Shown here: positions 58,691-64,000 of the stretch, one piece after another
Position numbering within the stretch: position 1 is the stretch's first letter
Layout: every line of letters begins with the position of its first letter
NCBI RefSeq assembly: GCF_030709675.1
Contig: NZ_JAUZQD010000014.1
Span: forward strand, 186,001 to 250,000
Direction of reading: 5' to 3'
DNA from: Symbioplanes lichenis
Lineage (GTDB): Bacteria > Actinomycetota > Actinomycetes > Mycobacteriales > Micromonosporaceae
DNA: 64,000 nucleotides
The notes under the pieces: generated by a model
The model's input: the letters and a program-made list of their open reading frames with translations, nothing else
Told to the model about the DNA's origin: nothing
Database searches by the model: none
Made by a program: the position numbers and the translations under genes

Positions 58691-60423
58691 CGAGGTTCGC
58701 CTTCTACGGACGCGTGTCGACCGAGGACCAGCAAGACCCGCAGGCATCGAAAGCCTGGCAGCTCTCCCGCGCTCGGAGCCTGATCGAGCCCGCCGGCGGT
58801 GAGATCGTCGCCGAGTTCTTCGACATCGGGCTCTCGCGCTCGCTGCCGTGGAAACGACGACCGGAGGCATCGCGTTTGCTCGACACGATCAAGAGCGCCG
58901 GACGCGACTTCGACGCGGTGGTTATGGGGGAACCGCAGCGCGCCTTCTACGGCAGTCAGTTCGGCATAACCTTTCCGGTGTTCGTGCACTACGGCGTCAG
59001 CCTGTGGGTGCCGGAGATCGGCGGTGCGATCGATCCGGGCTCGGACGCACATGATCTCGTCATGGCGCTCTACGGCGGCATGAGCAAGGGCGAGCGGAAC
59101 CGGATCAAGGTACGCGTCCGCTCGGCGATGAAGGCGCAGACGGAGCTTGAAGGCCGCTACCTCGGCGGGCGCCCGCCCTACGGCTACCGGCTCGCGGACG
59201 CTGGCTCGCATCCGAACCCCGGCAAGGCTGCCGAGGGCAAGCGGCTGCACCAACTCGACCCCGACCCGGTCACCGCACCCGTCGTGGAACGCATCTTTTC
59301 CGAATACGTCGGCGGGCGCGGCATGACCTCGATCGCGCGTGGTCTGACGCAGGACGGCATCCCATGCCCCTCTGCCTACGACCGGGCGCGCAACCCGCAT
59401 CGCCACACAGAAGTGTGGGAGACCACCGCCGTCCGGGCCATCCTGCGCAATCCGCGCTACACCGGCCGCCAGGTCTGGAATCGTGCTCGCACCGACGAGG
59501 TGCTGATCGACGTTGACGATGTCGCTCTCGGGCACGAGAGCCGGCACCGCTGGAACCACCCGGACGAATGGGTCTGGTCGCGAACCGCGTCGCACTCACC
59601 GATCGTCAGCACCGACCTCTACGAGCGCGCCCAGCAGACGGTCAAGGCGCGGGGAACCGTCGGCGAGGCCGGGAAGGCGCGGCGCCGGAGCCGGCACCCC
59701 TACCTGTTCCGCGGACTGCTCCGGTGCGGGCTGTGCGGGCGGGTCATGGACGGCAGCGTCAACCACGGGCGGATCTACTACCGGTGCAAGGCTTCCCGCG
59801 ACTACGTCCGTCAGCACGAGATCGCACACCCGCCCGTGCTCTACCTCCGCCAAGACTCGATCACCGACCCGGTGGACCAATTCCTCGCCGAGGAACTCGG
59901 CCACAACCGGCTCTCCGAGACCCTGCGGGGCATCGCCGAGGCCAGCCACCGCGCCGCGCTCACCGAGCACCAGAAGCACGACGAGGCGCCGAGGCTGCGC
60001 CAGACGATCGCCGAGTGCGACGCGAAGATCGAGCGGTACCGGGCGACGCTCGACGCTGGCGGCGACCCGGCACTCGTCGCCGGCTGGATCAGCGAGACCA
60101 CGACGATCAAGAAGACGGCTCAGGCGCGACTCGGACTCACCGAGGTGCCGCCACAGCGGATGAGCGAGGAGCAGATCGCCGCCCTGGTCGACGCCTTCGG
60201 CGGACTGTTGGGGCTGCTGAGGCAGGCTGACCAGCACGACCGCGCGGAGATCTACGCTCGGATCGGGCTACAGATGATCTACCGGCCTGGTACGGGAACA
60301 GTGCTGGCGGAAGTTCGGTCGGACAAGATCGACCCCGGAAACAAAAACACGGCGACCGTCGAAGACGATCACCGTGTACCTGCGTGGTGTCCGAGGGGGG
60401 ACTTGAACCCCCACGTCCGATAA
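58687..60423 (+). CDS. int: Large serine integrase
   Basis: This site-specific recombinase has 578 residues: a catalytic resolvase domain (FYGRVSTEDQ, nucleophile Ser11), a recombinase domain (LGGRPPYGYRL, AILRNPRYTGRQVW) and a zinc ribbon (CGLCG near residue 346, then YYRCKA). A coiled-coil region follows (RLRQTIAECDAKIERYRATL). The last twelve codons (WCPRGDLNPHVR) are read from the tRNA-Leu gene in the opposite sense, so integration placed the int 3' end in the tRNA. The ATGA overlap with the small upstream gene implies coupling. Confidence 0.93.
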   Translation: MTRFAFYGRVSTEDQQDPQASKAWQLSRARSLIEPAGGEIVAEFFDIGLSRSLPWKRRPEASRLLDTIKSAGRDFDAVVMGEPQRAFYGSQFGITFPVFVHYGVSLWVPEIGGAIDPGSDAHDLVMALYGGMSKGERNRIKVRVRSAMKAQTELEGRYLGGRPPYGYRLADAGSHPNPGKAAEGKRLHQLDPDPVTAPVVERIFSEYVGGRGMTSIARGLTQDGIPCPSAYDRARNPHRHTEVWETTAVRAILRNPRYTGRQVWNRARTDEVLIDVDDVALGHESRHRWNHPDEWVWSRTASHSPIVSTDLYERAQQTVKARGTVGEAGKARRRSRHPYLFRGLLRCGLCGRVMDGSVNHGRIYYRCKASRDYVRQHEIAHPPVLYLRQDSITDPVDQFLAEELGHNRLSETLRGIAEASHRAALTEHQKHDEAPRLRQTIAECDAKIERYRATLDAGGDPALVAGWISETTTIKKTAQARLGLTEVPPQRMSEEQIAALVDAFGGLLGLLRQADQHDRAEIYARIGLQMIYRPGTGTVLAEVRSDKIDPGNKNTATVEDDHRVPAWCPRGDLNPHVR

Positions 60424-60472
60424 AGGACACTAGCACCTCAAGCTAGCGCGTCTGCCATTCCGCCACCCGGAC
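60385..60472 (-). tRNA. tRNA-Leu (anticodon GAG)
   Basis: The minus strand from 60472 begins GTCCGGGTGGCGGAATGG (acceptor and D-arm with GG), continues to GCTAGCTTGAGGTGCTAG (anticodon arm, GAG), a long variable arm, GTGGGGGTTCAAGTCCCCC (T-arm) and CTCGGAC pairing with the 5' end, then A and an encoded CCA (60385-60387 complement). This is a class II leucine tRNA. Its 3' third is overlapped by the integrase C-terminus and serves as the attachment site. Confidence 0.95.
60387..60396. other. Candidate right attachment site (attR) at the tRNA 3' end
   Basis: GTGTCCGAGG covers the CCA/discriminator and acceptor 3' strand of tRNA-Leu and recurs in direct orientation at 48916-48925. The integrase frame runs through it. 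For a serine integrase the crossover dinucleotide should lie inside this stretch. Confidence 0.6.
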
Positions 60473-60571
60473 AAGGTGTTGTTTGTCCTGCTCAGGCCCC
60501 GATCGCGGTGGTTTCCGCGTCCGGCTCCCTTGCGGGCCGCACAGGTAAGAACTTTACACGGCCTCCGCCGC

Positions 60572-60598
60572 GGCTCGAAGGGGGGTCCCCTTCGAGCC
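60572..60598. terminator. Perfect 12-bp-stem terminator of the PepSY gene
   Basis: GGCTCGAAGGGG (60572-60583) pairs perfectly with CCCCTTCGAGCC (60587-60598) around a GGT loop. It lies 15 bases downstream of the leftward PepSY gene stop at 60613, the right place for an intrinsic-type actinomycete terminator, and also shields the tRNA region. Confidence 0.8.
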
Positions 60599-60612
60599 GG
60601 CGGGTGGGTGGG

Positions 60613-61170
60613 TCAGCTGTCGGCGGTCTTGGTGAGGACCTTGTAGCCGGCGTCGAGGGTGATGTCCCAGTCGGCGCCGTCGGGGGTTCGGACTTCGGCT
60701 TCGTAGGCGGCGGGGGCTGCGGCGGCCTCGAGGTCGGTGATGGTGCCGCCGGGGACTGCGGCGAGGATGGCCTTTTCGGCTGCGGCTCGCTCGGCGTCGG
60801 TCAGGGCGCGGTCGTCAGCGTCGGAGGCGGCTCCGGAGGGGGCTGCGGCGGCGCCGGAGGGGGTGTCCGTTTCCTGGGCGATGACCTTGAGGTCCTTGTC
60901 GAGGGTCACGTCGACCTCGGTGCCGTCGGGCTTGCGGACCTCGACCTCGTACGCCTCACCTTGATCGTCGCTCGTCTCGACGTCCGTGGCGGTGCCGCCG
61001 CCGACCGCCTGGACCGCGGCGGCGGCCACGCGGGTGCGGTCGTCGCCGGTGACGCCGTCGGAGTCGGCGCTGGCCGCGGTGGCCCACACTCCGCCGCCGA
61101 CGGCGAGGGCGGCGACGGTCGCGGTGGTGGCGATGATGACTCGCTTGCTGCGGAGGTTGGGCTTGTTCAT
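60613..61170 (-). CDS. Secreted or membrane-anchored double PepSY-domain protein
   Basis: ATG 61170 gives 185 residues. An N-terminal signal/anchor helix (RVIIATTATVAALAVGGGVW) is followed by two PepSY repeats: residues about 45-95 (AAAAVQAVGGGTATDVETSD, VRKPDGTEVDVTLDKDLKVI) and about 125-185 (AAAEKAILAAVPGGTITDLE, VRTPDGADWDITLDAGYKVL). An Ala/Ser-rich linker joins them. PepSY domains are extracytoplasmic and often inhibit or modulate peptidases. It is single-gene, with a strong terminator. Confidence 0.85.
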   Translation of the reverse strand: MNKPNLRSKRVIIATTATVAALAVGGGVWATAASADSDGVTGDDRTRVAAAAVQAVGGGTATDVETSDDQGEAYEVEVRKPDGTEVDVTLDKDLKVIAQETDTPSGAAAAPSGAASDADDRALTDAERAAAEKAILAAVPGGTITDLEAAAAPAAYEAEVRTPDGADWDITLDAGYKVLTKTADS

Positions 61171-61238
61171 GGCCACAGCGTGCAGGAGCCTGCCTGAAGC
61201 CACGCTGAACGCGAGAGGCGAGGTGTGAAGAGGGCTGC

Positions 61239-62036
61239 TCAGGCGGTCACCGAGGGGATGGCCGCGGTCAGGCTCCAGTCGTGGCTGATGTCGGCGGCGG
61301 TGCGGAGGAGTTCGGGGAGGTAGTCGTCGGTCAGGGTTTCGACGGAGGTTTCGGCGGCGTGGACGGTGACGTTGACGGCGGCGATCACGGTGCCGGTGCC
61401 GTCGCGGACGCCGGTGGCGATCGAGCGGATGCCGGGGGCGAGGTCCTGGTCGGCCAGGGCCCAGCCTTTGGCGCGGACCTCGCGCAGGGCGGCTTCCAGG
61501 TCGGCGGGGGAGCGGCGCGGGGTGATGCCGGAGCGTGACGGTTCGGCCAGCACGGCGGCCACGGCGGCCGGGGGCAGGGCGGCGAGCAGGACCTTGCCCA
61601 TGGAGGTGGCCGGGGCGGGGAAGCGGGTGCCGATGGTCACGGCCAGGGTCACGATCTTGGGGACGGCCACCCGGGCGACGTAGATGATGTCGCTGCCGTC
61701 GAGCTGGGCCAGCGACGTCGACTCGCCGGTGCGCTCGACCAGCTTCTCCATGTGCGGGCGGGCGACCTCCCACATGCTCAGCGAGTCGACGTACGCCATG
61801 CCCAGGTCGAGGACCCGGGGGGTGAGCGCGTAGTCCCGGCCGGCGCTCCGCACGTACCCCAGGGTCTCGAGGGTTATCAAGATCCTCCGGACGGTGGGCC
61901 GGGCCAGACCGGTGAGGGTGGCGACCTCGCTGAGGGTCATCGACGGGGTGCCGGACCGGAAGGCGCGCAGGACGTCGAGGCCGCGGGCCAGCGCCTCGAT
62001 GAAGTCGGGACTCGTGCCCCTTCCGGTGTCGCTCAT
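61239..62036 (-). CDS. IclR-family regulator (PcaR-like)
   Basis: The 265-residue protein has the winged HTH (EALARGLDVLRAFRS, LSEVATLTGLARPTVRRILI) and the IclR effector domain (SLAQLDGSDIIYVARV, SMGKVLLAALPP, LADQDLAPGIRSIATGVRD). It resembles PcaR/PobR-type regulators of aromatic catabolism. It lies 13 bases after the amidohydrolase gene on the same strand, so the two form an operon. The palindrome at 63602-63618 is a plausible binding site. Confidence 0.92.
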   Translation of the reverse strand: MSDTGRGTSPDFIEALARGLDVLRAFRSGTPSMTLSEVATLTGLARPTVRRILITLETLGYVRSAGRDYALTPRVLDLGMAYVDSLSMWEVARPHMEKLVERTGESTSLAQLDGSDIIYVARVAVPKIVTLAVTIGTRFPAPATSMGKVLLAALPPAAVAAVLAEPSRSGITPRRSPADLEAALREVRAKGWALADQDLAPGIRSIATGVRDGTGTVIAAVNVTVHAAETSVETLTDDYLPELLRTAADISHDWSLTAAIPSVTA

Positions 62037-62049
62037 CGGCTCAATGCTT

Positions 62050-63474
62050 TCACTGCGCCCGGCCGGCGTCGTAGTCGGTGTACTGGTACGGGTTGTCGAA
62101 CAGCTCGGCCTGCGGCAGGTCGGGGTTCTGACCGGCCTGCCAGGCTTCCTCGCCGAGGCGCTCGCGCAGGTGGTCGACGGTCGCCTGCACCGCCGTGCGG
62201 GCGGCGGCGAGATCGGTGCCGACGAGCCGGCCGTCGCGTTTGACGACCTTGCCGCCGACCAGCACGGTGTGCACGTCGCCGCGCTGGGCCTGGAAGGCGA
62301 CGTGGCCGTAGGGGTGCAGGATCGGGAACATCGCCGGCGAGGCGTCGTTCTCGATCAGCACGATGTCGGCCTGCCGGCCGGGGGTGAGGGCACCGAGCTG
62401 CGAGTCGAGGCCCAGCGCCTTGGCGCCGCCGCGGGTGGCCCAGTCGACGACGTGCTCGGCGCGCAGGTGGTGATGGGTGACGGTCTCCGGCTTGGCGTGC
62501 GCCTCGAGGTGTTCGCGGGCCCGGTCGGCGCTGAGCGTGGTGCGCATGGCCGAGAAGAGGTCGCCGCTCCACCACACGCTGGTGTCCATGGAGAGGGAGA
62601 CGGGCACGCCGTGGCGGCGCAACTGCCAGGTGGGCGGGTAGCCCTGACCCGCGTTCTGCTCACTCTCGGTGGAGACCGAGACCGATCCACCGGTGGCGGC
62701 GATCCGATGGTACGAGTCGGAGCTGAGCGTGGCGGCGTGCACGTACACGGTGCCGGGGGTCATGAAGCCGTTCTCGTACATCAGGCGAATGCCCTCGTCG
62801 TTGGTGGCGCCCCACACCCCGGCGTGCGTGGTGACGGGCACGCCGAGCTCGCGCGCCACCTCGAAGGCCGCCTTCTCGGGGAACGCGGGGTCGCCGGTGA
62901 CGTCGAAGGCCAGCTGGAAGCCGGCGAGCTTGCCCCCGTCGATGCGGCGGCGGTAGAAGTCGCGGAATTCGTCGGAGGTGCTCCACTCCCACGGCCCGGC
63001 CTGGATGTTGCCGTAGCCCAGGACGAACCGGCCGGGCACCGCCTCGAGCGCGTCGACCGCGGCGTCGGCGTGCTGCGGGGTCTGCAGGCCGTGCGACCAG
63101 TCGACGGTGGTGGTGACGCCGGCGTCGAGGGCCTCGATCGCGCCGAGCAGGTTGCCGGCATAGATGTCCTCGGGCCGGAAGTGCTTGCCCGACTCGAGGT
63201 AGTACCAGACGAAGTACTGGGTGAGGGTCCAGTCGGCGCCGTAGCCGCGCATCGCGGTCTGCCACATGTGCCGGTGGGTGTCGATCATGCCGGGCATGAC
63301 GATGCCGCCGGTCGCGTCGATCACCTCGGCGTCGTCGGGGGCGGCCAGACCGGTCCCGATCTCGGCGATGCGGCCGTCGGCGACGAGCACGTCAGCGCCG
63401 CTGAGCACGGTGTGGGCGTCGTCCATGGTGAGGACGAGTCCGTTACGGATTATCACGGGTCGGTCGACGGCCAT
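62050..63474 (-). CDS. TrzA/AtzA-type metal-dependent amidohydrolase (deaminase/chlorohydrolase family)
   Basis: ATG 63474 has AGAGGT five bases upstream and is preferred to GTG 63480; the product has 474 residues. The TIM-barrel metal site is seen as MIDTHRHMWQTAMRG (HxH), THAGVWG, VYVHAATLS and LSMDTSVWWSGD (Asp). The C-terminus has the composite-domain GALTPGRQADIVLIEND typical of the cytosine-deaminase/AtzA clade. The reaction is hydrolytic removal of an amino or halide group from an N-heterocycle; the substrate is unknown. It is co-transcribed with IclR and divergent from the CoA-transferase. Confidence 0.9.
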   Translation of the reverse strand: MAVDRPVIIRNGLVLTMDDAHTVLSGADVLVADGRIAEIGTGLAAPDDAEVIDATGGIVMPGMIDTHRHMWQTAMRGYGADWTLTQYFVWYYLESGKHFRPEDIYAGNLLGAIEALDAGVTTTVDWSHGLQTPQHADAAVDALEAVPGRFVLGYGNIQAGPWEWSTSDEFRDFYRRRIDGGKLAGFQLAFDVTGDPAFPEKAAFEVARELGVPVTTHAGVWGATNDEGIRLMYENGFMTPGTVYVHAATLSSDSYHRIAATGGSVSVSTESEQNAGQGYPPTWQLRRHGVPVSLSMDTSVWWSGDLFSAMRTTLSADRAREHLEAHAKPETVTHHHLRAEHVVDWATRGGAKALGLDSQLGALTPGRQADIVLIENDASPAMFPILHPYGHVAFQAQRGDVHTVLVGGKVVKRDGRLVGTDLAAARTAVQATVDHLRERLGEEAWQAGQNPDLPQAELFDNPYQYTDYDAGRAQ

Positions 63475-63601
63475 CGGCACCTCTTTCGGACGGCTGTCCG
63501 CTCAGCGGCCAGCGCTGTCCCGACAGAGTCTGCCTCACGCAGAAACATGTCAAGGGCTTGTTTCCAGTCGATGACAGGGGCAGTCTGCTCGTGCGGACAA
63601 G

Positions 63602-63618
63602 CGTCCGTAGAACGGACG
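63602..63618. promoter_or_regulatory. Palindromic operator, probably for IclR
   Basis: CGTCCGT and ACGGACG are perfect 7-base arms around AGA. A second overlapping dyad CGGAC/GTCCG lies at 63594-63607. The site is 7 bases upstream of the CoA-transferase ATG and 127 bases upstream of the amidohydrolase start, in their shared divergent promoter region. The linked IclR protein is the obvious candidate binder. Confidence 0.65.
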
Positions 63619-63625
63619 GTCATTG

Positions 63626-64000
63626 ATGGACGAGCCATCCCCGGGGCCACTGAGCGGCCTGCTGGTCGCCGACTTCTCCCGGATCCTCGCGGGCCCGTAC
63701 GCGACGATGCTCCTCGCCGACCTCGGCGCGCAAGTGATCAAGGTCGAAGGCCCGGCCGGCGACGACACCCGCACCTGGATGCCGCCGGAGCGGGACGGCG
63801 TATCCACGTACTACCTGGGGATCAACCGCAACAAGCGGTCCATCGCGCTGAACCTCAAGGACCCCGACGACCAGGCCGCCGCCCAGGAACTGGCCCGGCG
63901 CGCCGACGTGCTGATCGAGAACATGCGCCCCGGCGGGCTGGCCCGCTTCGGGCTGGGCTACGACCAGGTCGCGGCGGGCAACCCGGGCGTCGTCTACGCG
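63626..64000 (+). CDS. CaiB/BaiF-family CoA-transferase (5' part; runs off the window)
   Basis: From ATG 63626 the 125 visible residues match class III CoA-transferases: LSGLLVADFSRILAGPYATM, LLADLGAQVIKVEGPAGDDT, YYLGINRNKRSIALNLKDPD and DVLIENMRPGGLARFGLGYD. The catalytic Asp lies further downstream, outside or near the window end. The enzyme moves CoA between carboxylic acids. Divergence from an IclR-linked amidohydrolase suggests a catabolic cluster for a nitrogenous or aromatic acid. Confidence 0.9.
   Translation, partial: MDEPSPGPLSGLLVADFSRILAGPYATMLLADLGAQVIKVEGPAGDDTRTWMPPERDGVSTYYLGINRNKRSIALNLKDPDDQAAAQELARRADVLIENMRPGGLARFGLGYDQVAAGNPGVVYA

Larger units (their letters stand above)
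48916..60396. mobile_element. AICE-like integrative element next to tRNA-Leu(GAG), with AT-rich cargo
   Basis: The proposed element is 11.5 kb, bounded by the direct repeat GTGTCCGAGG (48916-48925 and 60387-60396). It contains, left to right, a DUF262-AlbA_2 gene and a membrane protein gene (leftward cargo), then AlpA-like, small, HTH-DUF5919, small, HD, membrane, Nudix, HTH-DUF5919, small proteins, FtsK/Tra and a serine integrase whose last codons lie in the tRNA gene. This is the layout of actinomycete integrative and conjugative elements. No RepSA/RepAM/Prim-Pol gene is visible. The left boundary is inferred; the right one is well supported by the tRNA. Confidence 0.8.

Noticed and set aside
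1..64000. CRISPR arrays or rRNA genes
   Set aside because: No regularly spaced repeats of 25-40 bases and no rRNA-like conserved sequence were seen; only one tRNA was found.

Overview
The window is chromosomal DNA of a very high-GC actinomycete. A Micromonosporaceae member such as Actinoplanes is the most likely host. The grounds are the GC-rich third positions, the frequent GTG/TTG starts and GTGA/ATGA stop-start overlaps, a complete CvnABCD conservon, a CebR-type operator and an actinomycete integrative and conjugative element (AICE). The genus is inference.

Layout. 1-20.7 kb is mostly short accessory chromosome: small regulators, GNAT acetyltransferases, SRPBCC proteins, an MFS exporter, a secreted PPC-domain protein, a leucine-rich repeat protein, a leucyl aminopeptidase, hydrolases, dehydrogenases and an aromatic-acid-exporter-like membrane protein. 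This part carries clear gene wreckage at 1.8-2.7 kb and at 8.0 kb. 20.7-28.9 kb is a carbohydrate utilisation locus: a GH127 beta-L-arabinofuranosidase, two ABC permeases, a binding lipoprotein and an unassigned six-hairpin-glycosidase-like protein. A divergent LacI repressor flanks them, with a palindromic operator in between. 29-35.1 kb holds a GGDEF/EAL gene with two disabling lesions, a secreted PQQ-type sugar dehydrogenase under a perfect CebR box, a decayed NucA/NucB nuclease and two companions. 35.2-44.8 kb holds an acyl-CoA dehydrogenase, the conservon with a GAF protein, a shortened FAD monooxygenase, half of an MFS transporter, and a GT2/membrane mannosyltransferase pair. 44.8-48.7 kb is a graveyard (DyP peroxidase, IS3 and GNAT fragments, a truncated tyrosine recombinase) with intact AraC, DUF1330 and AbrB-like genes between the fragments.

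48.9-60.4 kb is an AICE-like element next to tRNA-Leu(GAG). Its serine integrase has C-terminal codons that lie inside the tRNA gene. A 10-bp direct repeat of the tRNA 3' end marks the probable left end, just inside a hairpin that looks like the tRNA's displaced terminator. The element encodes an AlpA-like protein, two paralogous HTH-DUF5919 regulators, HD and Nudix (Pif-like) proteins, small proteins, an FtsK/Tra DNA pump and the integrase. No replication initiator is visible. Its left end carries AT-rich cargo transcribed leftward: a DUF262 protein fused to a Schlafen AlbA_2-like domain, followed by a four-helix membrane protein. This pair is the best candidate for an undescribed (probably defensive) system.

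60.5-64 kb returns to chromosome: a PepSY protein, an IclR regulator with a TrzA/AtzA-type amidohydrolase, and the start of a divergent CaiB/BaiF CoA-transferase behind a palindromic operator. A recurrent theme is short deletions that fuse or shorten genes. They may be real decay or assembly collapse, and they deserve read-level checking.
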